Shown here: piece after piece, positions 1 through 6,956 of the stretch | Layout: every line of letters begins with the position of its first letter | Position numbering within the stretch: position 1 is the first letter of the stretch | Origin: an uncultured Gardnerella sp. | Lineage (GTDB): Bacteria > Actinomycetota > Actinomycetes > Actinomycetales > Bifidobacteriaceae | Length of the DNA: 19,490 bases | Reading direction: 5' to 3' | Assembly: GCA_947088155.1 (NCBI GenBank) | Contig: CAMUFL010000016.1 | Span: 1 to 19,490, forward strand | Position numbers and translations under genes: made by a program | The notes under the pieces: model-generated | Told to the model about the DNA's origin: nothing | Database searches by the model: none | Seen by the model: only the letters and a program-made list of their open reading frames with translations

Positions 1-1
1 A

Positions 2-454
2 GATAAGAAGGGTAACACCGCTTCCGACGAAACCACTGGTAAAGCCGGAAACAACAACGGAAATTCTGGTTCTGATTCCGGTTCTGGTTCTGATTCAGGT
101 AACGATTCCACGTCTAATAATGGCGGTTCAGATAGCGGATCTACTACTGGTGGTAGCATCTCTACAGATTCCGGCGCTCAAAATAGCACCAATGAATCAA
201 GTAGCGCTGATAATGCTAACAACGCTGGTAATGCTGAAACCGGTAATGCTGGCAACGGCAAAGCTGATAATGCATCCACTGGTGCTTCAGGTTCCAACGT
301 ATCTACTAAGTCTGGCAACAAGGTTCCTGCAAAGCATTCGTCCCAATTAGTAAAGACTGGTGCTGAAGTGGAACGAGTAGGATTGATCAGCGCAATGATT
401 GGTGTACTGGGAGCTGCAGCAGCATTCTTCTCTCGCAAGAAGAATCGCGAGTAA
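2..454 (+). CDS. C-terminus of an LPXTG-type cell-wall-anchored surface protein (5' end outside window)
   Basis: The frame is open from base 2 to the TAA at 452-454, giving 150 residues with no start, so this is the tail of a longer gene. Roughly the first 110 residues are low-complexity Ser/Gly/Asn/Asp/Ala sequence, typical of an extended wall-spanning stalk. Then comes a sortase sorting signal: LVKTG, a hydrophobic segment (VGLISAMIGVLGAAAAFF) and a positively charged tail (SRKKNRE). By family knowledge, sortase cuts between T and G and links the protein to peptidoglycan. The motif has V in place of the usual P of LPXTG. A terminator follows at 509-545. The adhesive or enzymatic domain that would define the function is upstream of the window. 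Confidence 0.88.
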   Translation, partial: DKKGNTASDETTGKAGNNNGNSGSDSGSGSDSGNDSTSNNGGSDSGSTTGGSISTDSGAQNSTNESSSADNANNAGNAETGNAGNGKADNASTGASGSNVSTKSGNKVPAKHSSQLVKTGAEVERVGLISAMIGVLGAAAAFFSRKKNRE

Positions 455-508
455 AAAAGTTCACCTACAAAATTAAACAAAAGTAAACTAATAATTGAAA
501 ATAATTAA

Positions 509-545
509 GAAAAAGGAGCTGAGCCACAAACCCAGCTCCTTTTTC
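509..545 (+). terminator. Rho-independent terminator after the surface-protein gene
   Basis: Perfect 13-bp stem, GAAAAAGGAGCTG pairing with CAGCTCCTTTTTC, with an 11-base loop and a T run on the 3' arm. It lies 55 bases after the stop codon. The A-rich 5' arm means it could also work on the opposite strand. Confidence 0.88.
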
Positions 546-897
546 TATATCGCTGCTCACTTACACATATAAACTCTTGTATTGTGATTCAAAACATATC
601 TTATTTAAGAAGAACCATCTTTGAATATATTCAAATAAGCGATAATAAAATCAATAAAAAACAATTTTTGACAGAATTGCAATATAAAAATTTCTTAAAC
701 AACATTTCCGCACATAAACAGATGGGTGCAAAGTGTGTGCACTTTTTAACGATAGGAAAAGCTATCGTTAAAAGGTTTAAGATTGGCTTAATAGTTTGCT
801 GAACAATCTTACGCAATAATCAATATGCTTTTAGTATCACCCACACCTACCCGCTAATAAAATCCTTATTTAATTAACTAAATCCCATATTTATCAG
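546..897. other. Gene-free spacer between surface protein and ABC operon
   Basis: No convincing gene. Short open frames on both strands here lack ribosome sites and recognisable motifs. The only structure seen is the palindromic element at 741-776. The spacer separates two convergent transcription units: the surface protein on plus and the ABC operon on minus. Confidence 0.6.
741..787. repeat. Dispersed palindrome (copy 1), TTTTAACGATAG / CTATCGTTAAAA
   Basis: The arms at 744-755 and 762-773 pair perfectly over 12 bp and extend to 15 bp with one T-G pair. The right flank, AGCTATCGTTAAAAGG followed by TTTAAGATTGG, recurs base for base at 13889-13915. Related copies are at 8636-8675 and 14774-14801, and a half copy lies at 19370-19382. 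Confidence 0.8.
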
Positions 898-1836
898 CTA
901 AAACCCTATATTTGTTAAAGTACCTTTACGTCGTTGAACCGCCACACCAACATTCCATATGATCACACCAACAATTGCCCATAACACACCAACAATAAGA
1001 ATCACAAGTAGCGATACGCCAACATTTACAGAACCATCAATTATACTACGAGATGCTTGAGTAACATGAGTTACTGGAATCACATATAACACGTATTGCA
1101 TCATCTTAGGAAATACGCTAATTGGAGCAATCACACCACAAACAATAGGAAGTATTGCACTAAGCGCGTTAGAAATAGTATAAACATCATTCATCATCAT
1201 GCTTATAGCAGCTATAGCGATACCAAATCCCGTAGAAGCAACAGGAACAATAAGGAACAACAGCATCAACACACTCATATTAATCACAAAGAAAGCACTT
1301 GGGCTTACTACAAGCATTGTTATAAACAAAGTCACAGCATCACTCACTAAAGAAATAGTCACGAGCGCAATAATACGACCGAACCATAATGGTAATGCAA
1401 CTTTCGCGCTTGTAAGCACGAATGGTGTTGTGCCTTCAAAACGATCCCATGCTAGTGCTTCTGACACAGTCATACTTGTGGAAATAGAACACGCACCCAT
1501 CACAGCAGCAAGAGTTGAAGCAATCAAACTATGATTAAAACCAGCGCTAGTCGCTACACTAGCTGCTCCATTGAATCCTCCGCTTACAGCTCCAGCTAGA
1601 AAAACGTATAAGAACGTGGATAAAAGAGGCTCAATAATCATACGAATAACAGCAGTATTCCAACTATTTAAGCTAGGTATACTCTGTATACTCACTCTTG
1701 CACCAGTTCGTATACTAGATAACACGCTCACGTGACCATACTGTGAATATTGATTATATTGATGCAATCTAGCGCACTTACTATTTTGAATAATTTTATT
1801 TCGCATAGTTTCAACCTGATTATTATTTCGTATCAT
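898..1836 (-). CDS. ABC-2 type transporter permease (second permease of operon)
   Basis: A 312-residue integral membrane protein with about six hydrophobic segments (near residues 65-90, 100-118, 150-178, 182-205, 220-240 and 272-298). This is the usual architecture of an ABC-2 permease that partners an ATPase lacking its own membrane domain. Its start overlaps the end of the upstream permease by 4 bases (ATGA), which implies translational coupling. The first 60 residues are polar and hydrophilic, a long cytoplasmic N-terminus for this family. A later ATG (residue 11) is possible but has no better ribosome site. Family placement rests on hydrophobicity and operon context. The substrate is unknown; drug, lipid or peptide export are typical of such two-permease operons. 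Confidence 0.8.
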   Translation of the reverse strand: MIRNNNQVETMRNKIIQNSKCARLHQYNQYSQYGHVSVLSSIRTGARVSIQSIPSLNSWNTAVIRMIIEPLLSTFLYVFLAGAVSGGFNGAASVATSAGFNHSLIASTLAAVMGACSISTSMTVSEALAWDRFEGTTPFVLTSAKVALPLWFGRIIALVTISLVSDAVTLFITMLVVSPSAFFVINMSVLMLLFLIVPVASTGFGIAIAAISMMMNDVYTISNALSAILPIVCGVIAPISVFPKMMQYVLYVIPVTHVTQASRSIIDGSVNVGVSLLVILIVGVLWAIVGVIIWNVGVAVQRRKGTLTNIGF

Positions 1837-2612
1837 ATTATGTTCAAACTTCCATTAAGCGTTGCAAGTCGAATAGCATGACGTAACATAAAACCTGCAA
1901 TAACAAGCAAAACGCTAGATAATACAACACATAACACAATCGCTAACACAGTAGTAGCATTAAACGATTGCGCATGAGCCACCCACACTGCAGACGTAAG
2001 CGGATGAATAAACGCAATAACGCGAACTGGCAATGACATTGATTCTACAGGAATCACTATTCCACAAAGCATCCATACAGGAATTAAAATCAAACCTTCA
2101 TAAACTGTAGCTTTACGGCATAATACAAAAATTCCAGATAATAATGCAGCAGAAGCTACGCAAGCAAGCATAGAAAGTAAGTATCCAACTAACTGCGTGA
2201 ATGTTATCATAAAGAACCCATGGCAGAAAACAGCAACGGCAATAATCGCAAGCGGCATACCAATACACCCAAGTAAAGCTGCGGATCCTACAATAGGAAG
2301 AAACACTGCAGAAGGTGAGATAACACTTAAAATTAAATATTGTAATGTTCCTAAATAACGCTGGTATCCAATAATTCCAACAGCAGTAGTTGTAGCAGAC
2401 CATAATCCAGCTATAGAAGAATCAACCCAAATATTATTAAGGCAGTTGGTACAATCATGAGAAAAACCATAGTAGGCAACAATTTTCATCAACGCAAAAC
2501 ATACTGGAGCAAGTATCGCATTTTGCAAGAAAAACGTTGTTTTCGCTAAACTTTTAAGCTGAAACCACATGCCACGAATCACAGAAGCGTATGAACGAGT
2601 AGAAGTATTCAT
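1833..2612 (-). CDS. ABC-2 type transporter permease (first permease of operon)
   Basis: A 259-residue membrane protein with six hydrophobic stretches (about residues 28-50, 65-82, 93-135 as a double span, 146-166, 172-190 and 220-245). The start is supported by TAGGAGG, 8 bases upstream in the 13-base gap after the ATPase gene. It probably pairs with the next permease as a heterodimer, driven by the ATPase at 2626-3735. There is no substrate clue in the sequence. Confidence 0.82.
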   Translation of the reverse strand: MNTSTRSYASVIRGMWFQLKSLAKTTFFLQNAILAPVCFALMKIVAYYGFSHDCTNCLNNIWVDSSIAGLWSATTTAVGIIGYQRYLGTLQYLILSVISPSAVFLPIVGSAALLGCIGMPLAIIAVAVFCHGFFMITFTQLVGYLLSMLACVASAALLSGIFVLCRKATVYEGLILIPVWMLCGIVIPVESMSLPVRVIAFIHPLTSAVWVAHAQSFNATTVLAIVLCVVLSSVLLVIAGFMLRHAIRLATLNGSLNII

Positions 2613-2625
2613 ATTATTAAGCCTC

Positions 2626-3735
2626 CTACTTACTTAATGGGAGTGAGGACGGCGAAGAAGACGGCGTAGCAGCAGAAGAAGAAGTAGAAGTATTTGATGC
2701 AGAAATATTATCATTTTGCACAATAGCAAGATACGTTTCTTCCAAACTTGCAGCGCGATCACCTAAACGTGTAATCCCATCAACAGGAATTTTAATATTT
2801 CGTTCTTGAGATACTGTTTTGCTCCACGCGATAGTGATATTTAACACTCCGTGTGATTCAAAAATATCACACCACAACACTCCGTCAAGTTTTTGCAATT
2901 CTTCCTTAACACTAGGAGTTCCGCTTGATAGTTCACCGTCATACGCGTACATTGTTACATGATCAATATGCTGCAAAGAAGCCAACTGCTGAACATTTCC
3001 CTGAGCGATAATATTACCGTGATTTATTACAGCAACAGTATCAGCTAATTTTTCAGCCTCACTCATCTCATGCGTAGTTAGCAAAATCGCTATTCCTTGA
3101 TCTCGTAAAGCATGAATAATTTCACGTACTTTCCTAGCATTTTCAGGATCCAAACCAGTGGTAGGCTCATCTAAAAGCATAAGATCCGTTCTAGCAACCA
3201 GCGATCGAGCAATATGCAATCGCTGCCACATTCCCCTTGAAAAAGTTTGAACAGCATCATGAGCTTTATCAAGTAAATCAACTTGCTCAAGAGCATCATG
3301 AATACGCTTACCTTGCTCCCTATATGGAACAGCGGAAAGATCCGCAAAATAACGAAGATTATCTAATGCACTTAGCCTTTGATAAAATCCTCGCTCACCT
3401 CCAAGAAGTAACGACACGTGCTTACGTGCTTCTCGAGGATTACTCACAGCATCAATACTGGCAATACGAACACTACCACTATCAGGAGCTAACAACGTAC
3501 CAACAATTTTCACAGTAGTTGTTTTACCTGCACCATTCGGACCAAGCAAGCAAAATATTTCACCAGAATGAATATCAAAAGATACGTTATGTAAAACTTG
3601 GCGAGTTGTTTTCTTATGACCGAATCCACGAGAATAAGATCTTGTTACATTATCAATACGCAATATTAAGTTGCTAGTTGACTGCTTATTATTGTTATCG
3701 CGACTATCAGTTGCGTTTTCTATATTATTATTCAT
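2626..3735 (-). CDS. ABC transporter ATP-binding protein (ABC-2 exporter ATPase)
   Basis: A 369-residue ATPase and first gene of the operon. Visible motifs: Walker A GPNGAGKT (65-72), signature FSRGMWQR (165-172, a variant of LSGGQ), Walker B LMLLDEP with catalytic Glu (185-191), D-loop region TTGLD, and H-loop His in LLTTHEM (222). The SRGM-type signature and the C-terminal extension of about 120 residues after the H-loop resemble DrrA/CcmA-like export ATPases. The protein ends in a Ser/Thr/Pro/Ala-rich tail (about residues 344-367), unusual for a cytoplasmic ATPase and probably disordered. The start at 3735 has only a weak purine-rich ribosome site. The two permeases downstream complete a three-gene exporter. 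Confidence 0.92.
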   Translation of the reverse strand: MNNNIENATDSRDNNNKQSTSNLILRIDNVTRSYSRGFGHKKTTRQVLHNVSFDIHSGEIFCLLGPNGAGKTTTVKIVGTLLAPDSGSVRIASIDAVSNPREARKHVSLLLGGERGFYQRLSALDNLRYFADLSAVPYREQGKRIHDALEQVDLLDKAHDAVQTFSRGMWQRLHIARSLVARTDLMLLDEPTTGLDPENARKVREIIHALRDQGIAILLTTHEMSEAEKLADTVAVINHGNIIAQGNVQQLASLQHIDHVTMYAYDGELSSGTPSVKEELQKLDGVLWCDIFESHGVLNITIAWSKTVSQERNIKIPVDGITRLGDRAASLEETYLAIVQNDNISASNTSTSSSAATPSSSPSSLPLSK

Positions 3736-4166
3736 TATTATTGCTTCGTTCTTACTTGTTATTAAAGCTTAATTCTTACTGTTATTGAATAAATTTCAAC
3801 AATGAAAATCAGTTAGATAAAAAGATAACGCTTGCTTACAAGAAACGATAAGAACGCGCAAAAACATGCAAAAAACGTGTAAAAACCAGCGCGCACGTGC
3901 AAACATAATGACAAACATCATGTGCAATGCGTGTTTAATACTGCTAAAGAATATGTATCTTAAGCTGTTTTATGTGCTTTTATATGCCTTTCAAACCGTT
4001 CTTAAGACTAGCGATCATTTGGGCAGTCATAGCGCAACACCTCATAAACTTAAATGTGCTTTACGTGGAAAATTATATGAGCATTACGTCAAAAACTCAA
4101 ATATAAGCAACCACAAAACATTTGTTTAACATTTGCAATACATTATAAGTAGTTGGAAGTAATAAT
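3736..4166. other. Divergent promoter spacer between ABC operon and relB
   Basis: It must hold the promoters for the leftward ABC operon and the rightward antitoxin gene. An interrupted inverted repeat, TTGAA-TAAAT-TTCAA, lies about 50 bases upstream of the ATPase start. For relB, TATAAG is centred about 20 bases before the ATG, with TTTGTT 17 bases upstream as a possible -35. An 87-codon open frame at 3866-4129 lacks a ribosome site and is not accepted as a gene. Confidence 0.45.
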
Positions 4167-4445
4167 ATGTCTAAAACTGCAAACATCAACATACGTATTG
4201 AACCAAGTGTAAAACAAAGTGCTGAAGACTTATTTGGCAGCTTCGGAATTTCCGTCACTGATGCTATCAATATTTTCTTACGAACTTCCATAATGGAAGG
4301 CGGTTTCCCATTCATAATTAAGCAGTCACAATATAACACTGAATCACTGGCTGCTATGGAAGAAGCTAGAAGAATTTCCAGAGACCCTAACGTACCATCG
4401 TATTCCTCTATGGAAGACCTTAAGAAAGCGTTGTTGCAAGACTGA
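4167..4445 (+). CDS. RelB/DinJ family antitoxin (orphaned)
   Basis: 92 residues. The N-terminus (SKTANINIRIEPSVKQSAE) is the ribbon-helix-helix DNA-binding region of RelB/DinJ antitoxins. It is followed by the family pattern GISVTDAINIFLRTSIMEGGFPF and an acidic C-terminus that would wrap the toxin. The start has the ribosome site GGAAG at a usable distance. The stop overlaps an ATG by one base (TGATG), where the YafQ-type partner toxin used to begin, but that toxin is reduced to fragments (4445-4530). The antitoxin is intact and so is an orphan that may still repress its own promoter or cross-regulate related loci at 8712 and 15121. Confidence 0.88.
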   Translation: MSKTANINIRIEPSVKQSAEDLFGSFGISVTDAINIFLRTSIMEGGFPFIIKQSQYNTESLAAMEEARRISRDPNVPSYSSMEDLKKALLQD

Positions 4446-4530
4446 TGTACAACGTTAAGTTCACGAATGCCACATCAAGCCAGACTGGTTACTTGTTTAT
4501 TTACTAGAGGATGATATTCTCACACTCACA
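4445..4530 (+). pseudogene. YafQ-family toxin, internally deleted remnant
   Basis: An ATG overlapping the relB stop begins MYNVKFTN, a typical YafQ start. Within 8 codons the sequence jumps into another frame. From 4468 that frame reads CHIKPDWLLVYLLEDD then ILTLT, the conserved YafQ C-terminal region around the catalytic area. Roughly 60 internal residues of a normal toxin of about 90 are missing, and the two ends are out of frame. The final residues are replaced by a copy of relB promoter/start sequence (4515-4608). The toxin cannot be active. Confidence 0.78.
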
Positions 4531-4608
4531 TTCGCACTTTTAGTAACTGCCATATCAACCAACCTCCATACACACACCATAAAATACTGTATCGCATATT
4601 GCAACACA
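4515..4608 (-). repeat. Duplicated promoter and first codons of the relB gene at 8712-9008
   Basis: The 94 bases match 8970-9062 with a handful of differences. The copy carries the -35/-10 region, the ATACTGTAT palindrome, the GGAGG ribosome site and about 13 codons of an antitoxin (MAVTKSANV...). It then runs into the yafQ remnant. A shared TATTCTCACA at the border suggests recombination at microhomology. It reads leftward, opposite to the intact relB at 4167. Confidence 0.85.
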
Positions 4609-4743
4609 ATTGCACGAATGGGATTTTTCGACTGTCATACACGATTTTTATGTTCGCATTACTACATCAGATAATACGATCAAGCGCCGTGATGGTAGGA
4701 AGCCCCGCTTATTTTCTCGTTTGAGTTTGAACATAAAAATAGC

Positions 4744-5022
4744 AGATAAAGGGAAGGAAATGAATTTACACCAAAGTGAGGGCTTAATCGCTAACAGCAT
4801 GCTCGCAATATAAAAATTGCAAACAACGTTCTCATTGCATAACTTTTTCGCAATTTGTTATCTAAGTCGCAGTAGCTGGGATAGCACAGAAGAATTACGT
4901 CAAGCTATTCATACTTATATTGATTTTTACAACAATCACAGAATTAAAATGGGGCTTAAAAGACAATTATGGAACATCATGCTATGGTTGCACAAAATGT
5001 CTAAAAAATCATCCTAAGCCCC
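4744..5022 (+). pseudogene. IS3-family transposase (OrfB) remnant, 3' part
   Basis: The frame at 4817-5017 contains SWDSTEELRQAIHTYIDFYN followed by NHRIKMGLK, the hallmark C-terminal block of IS3-family integrase-type transposases. Shortly before it LHNFFAI resembles the usual ENFF block, with the Glu lost. In another frame at about 4760-4800, LHQSEGLI may be the decayed HSDQG block; this is weaker. After GLK the frame is broken: in the alternative frame the end reads MEHHAMVAQNV then a stop, the normal OrfB terminus. The segment 4993-5022 recurs at 6882-6911 and is probably the IS end. No complete DDE triad survives. 4609-4743 holds nothing recognisable. Confidence 0.8.
4993..5022 (+). mobile_element. 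IS3-like right end, copy 1
   Basis: Thirty bases spanning the last codons of the transposase and the flank ending CCTAAGCCCC. They match 6882-6911 with three mismatches and in the same orientation. No matching left end or target duplication was found. Confidence 0.6.
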
Positions 5023-5115
5023 TTTTGTTTTCAATGTCAAGTAATACTAAATGTTAAGCTTTTTTAGTATAACAACAGAGAGTTTTCATTGATATTTCAA
5101 CGATAACTCGGGTTT

Positions 5116-5340
5116 TTAGCACACTTTTTGCCGCTTACCCTCAAAAATGGTTCCTTCATTAGGCAACGACATCGTTGTCATCAAAGCAAGCATAAACATA
5201 AGCGGACCGAGCGCATCCCCATACGTTTTGAACATCACACCAAAATCATGGCCGAATACCACCATCGACAAGTAAAGGAACATAAAATTCACAGCTGTAA
5301 ACATAACCAACTTCAGCACGAACATAAGAACCTTGTACAT
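5116..5340 (-). CDS. Small hydrophobic membrane protein, unknown function
   Basis: 74 residues from the ATG at 5340, chosen over an upstream in-frame ATG because GAGGAGG stands 8 bases before it. Most of the chain is hydrophobic, with about two membrane spans (residues 3-27 and 42-60) and a polar C-terminus ending GKRQKVC. It resembles no family I can name. It has the same orientation as the two larger membrane proteins at 5875-6833 but is separated from them by about 530 bases holding a transposase remnant, so it may be a displaced member of the same cluster. Confidence 0.6.
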   Translation of the reverse strand: MYKVLMFVLKLVMFTAVNFMFLYLSMVVFGHDFGVMFKTYGDALGPLMFMLALMTTMSLPNEGTIFEGKRQKVC

Positions 5341-5874
5341 AAGAATATCCTCCTCACTCACTCCACGGAGTCGCACACCAAATAGGTTTAATACTCATTC
5401 TATCCAATAATTTTTTGCCATACAATTGTTGTTGTTATTTTTGATAACACATAAAATGTATAAGGTGTTCTAAGTTTTACTTGTAACAAATAGAAATAGG
5501 GTTATTCCCCCAAATACTAAATTATGCAAATAGACTACAATTAGAATACTCTAATGAAACTAACCTAATCTACTGTTGTAATTAAATGATGAACTCTTGC
5601 AATAATCCCATTGGTAGTGTATGTAGCAACAAGATGGTTAAGAATGGTAAAACCAGTGCAAATAAAACACGATGGAGATATGCGAAACATGCGGCTCTTT
5701 TTTAATACAACATTGCCAAGATATAACACGTAAAAAACTGTTACATTTGTTTATGAAATGGCTGTTAAGTTTTTTAAACAAAAACTATAAATATAATAGC
5801 AAGGAAAAAGGAAAGATATAACGGGTTACGTAGAACCTTTTGCTTAAAAGAGAAGAAAACAGTCTTATAAAATC
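5341..5874. other. Gene-poor stretch with a transposase fragment
   Basis: Apart from the IS1249-like fragment at 5586-5705, no gene or clear regulatory site is visible. A hydrophobic open frame antisense to 5774-5870 has no start or ribosome site of its own and is mostly a shadow of the membrane protein next to it. Confidence 0.5.
5586..5705 (+). pseudogene. N-terminal fragment of an IS1249/IS256-like transposase
   Basis: A 39-residue open frame includes NKMVKNGKTSANKTRWRYAK then HAALF. The pattern KNGKT-x4-RW-R-C-x2-C is the N-terminal zinc-ribbon signature of IS1249-type transposases. Here the expected cysteine pair after RWR is replaced (RYAKH), and the upstream pair is stretched (C-x7-C). 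The frame then stops, so only the zinc-ribbon part remains and its metal ligands are degraded. The match is recognised from memory of the family pattern. Confidence 0.55.
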
Positions 5875-6333
5875 TTATGCGGCCACTGCGGTTCTTCTCC
5901 ATGGGTGCTGCTTGATAACGAGAACAATATTGGTAAACACAATGCCAACAACTACGCTCACCCATGCCAAACTCGGTGTAAGAAGCCAAGCGAGAACACC
6001 GAAGATAAGCAGTCTAAGCAATACAGAAATAGTCAAAAAAGACCAACTTTTTGTTGGGCATTTCTGTTGATCAGTCTTCAATGCGCCCATCAGAACCATA
6101 ACCGCAGCTGCCGCGCAAGAAAATAGCATATTGCCCAAGAACATGACGAGTAGCGTTCGCCAGCCAGCGATACTACCCAGCATCCACCATTGCAACATCA
6201 ATGCAAGCACAAATATGACGACATCGTATACTGCTTCCATCAGCATATTCGCAACGATTAACGAGGAGAATGTTAGAGACGTACTTCTAGGAGTGTCTGT
6301 TTTACCTGCGTTCGCATGCTGTAATGCAATCAT
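5875..6333 (-). CDS. Four-span membrane protein, paralogue of its neighbour, unknown function
   Basis: 152 residues from the ATG at 6333, chosen because GAGGTGA lies 5 bases upstream. The alternative GTG at 6342 overlaps the upstream stop by 4 bases (GTGA) but has no ribosome site. Four hydrophobic segments are seen, at about residues 20-50, 54-80, 96-116 and 119-138, with a short basic tail (HPWRRTAVAA). It shares architecture and local motifs with the 6339-6833 product: an amphipathic first helix starting xxEAV/xxETV, a Gly-Trp before the second span, and a terminal PW motif. This suggests an old tandem duplication and a heteromeric membrane pair. Its base composition is visibly less AT-rich than its surroundings. 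Confidence 0.75.
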   Translation of the reverse strand: MIALQHANAGKTDTPRSTSLTFSSLIVANMLMEAVYDVVIFVLALMLQWWMLGSIAGWRTLLVMFLGNMLFSCAAAAVMVLMGALKTDQQKCPTKSWSFLTISVLLRLLIFGVLAWLLTPSLAWVSVVVGIVFTNIVLVIKQHPWRRTAVAA

Positions 6334-6338
6334 GTTGC

Positions 6339-6833
6339 TCACCTCGCGCGCTTTACGCGCTCTTCTTCAAGCATTTGAACGCCAAGCTCAACCGCTTTCT
6401 GTGAAGCTTCATGTAATTGCGCATCCGTCATACCTGGCTGCCAAGGCTTTTCTAAAACAAACAGCAACACACTAGTGATCGCTGCACCAATAATAATGCT
6501 TAGCAGCGTAGTATTTGAAACAAGCAATAAAGCAATACCAGAAGTCACCAGCAGCCTGAGCACAAAATCGATGATTCCGATAAGCAAATCGCCAGACCCG
6601 TCATCTGGTCTACGATGCCTATCCCACTGCAAATACGCTGTACTTAGCAGCGAAAACACCACAACACTCAACGCGAGTATGACCACAGTTTCCCAACCTA
6701 GTACGCGGTGCCCTACGAACTGCTGTACAAGCAGCGCAATAATAAGCGTGCAAATACCAGCAACAGTTTCTGTAATCACATGACCCCAAAAAGCATGCTT
6801 GAAAAGCACTGGCCTTACATTCGTCTCACTCAT
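6339..6833 (-). CDS. Four-span membrane protein, unknown function
   Basis: 164 residues from the second of two adjacent ATGs (6833), placed 7 bases after GGAG. Starting at 6884 would force translation of antisense transposase sequence and is rejected. Four hydrophobic segments are seen (HVITETVAGICTLIIALLVQ, WETVVILALSVVVFSLLSTA, LLIGIIDFVLRLLVTSGIAL, LLSIIIGAAITSVLLFVLE), then a charged cytoplasmic tail of about 40 residues (EKPWQPG... VKRAR). It is directly followed by its paralogue. Its ribosome site lies inside the boundary with an IS3 remnant, so the insertion landed right at its 5' end and the native promoter may be lost. Confidence 0.78.
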   Translation of the reverse strand: MSETNVRPVLFKHAFWGHVITETVAGICTLIIALLVQQFVGHRVLGWETVVILALSVVVFSLLSTAYLQWDRHRRPDDGSGDLLIGIIDFVLRLLVTSGIALLLVSNTTLLSIIIGAAITSVLLFVLEKPWQPGMTDAQLHEASQKAVELGVQMLEEERVKRAR

Positions 6834-6836
6834 CAT

Positions 6837-6911
6837 CTTTCTCCAGAAAATGCAATTACGGAATATCGTGCTTTGATTATACAAAATGTATAAAAAATTG
6901 TCCTAAGCCCC
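6837..6911 (+). pseudogene. IS3-family transposase 3' end remnant with IS end
   Basis: The frame 6837-6893 reads LSPENAITEYRALIIQNV then a stop. It resembles the IS3 OrfB ending (LSPxEYR...), and its last codons plus flank (6882-6911) match 4993-5022 with three mismatches in 30. Only about 19 codons survive. It abuts the start of the membrane-protein gene on the opposite strand. Confidence 0.65.
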
Positions 6912-6956
6912 GATTGAGTGGTCAGTATAGATAAAATTTAATATTTTTCCTATATA

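Noticed and set aside
584..802. 72-codon plus-strand frame in the first spacer
   Set aside because: Runs through the dispersed palindrome and has no ribosome site or family pattern.
3866..4129. 87-codon plus-strand open frame before relB
   Set aside because: No ribosome site, odd composition (Cys/Asn/Lys/Leu-rich), no motif, and it would run through the relB promoter.
4610..4813. 67-codon plus-strand open frame as a gene
   Set aside because: Starts inside the copied relB promoter. Only its last part resembles transposase sequence, so it is treated as IS debris.
5774..5989. 71-codon minus-strand frame
   Set aside because: Largely an out-of-frame shadow of the 5875-6333 gene, with only a short hydrophobic tail outside it.
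6834..6884. Upstream start for the membrane protein (17 extra residues)
   Set aside because: The extra residues are antisense to the IS3 remnant, and the GGAG site supports the ATG at 6833.
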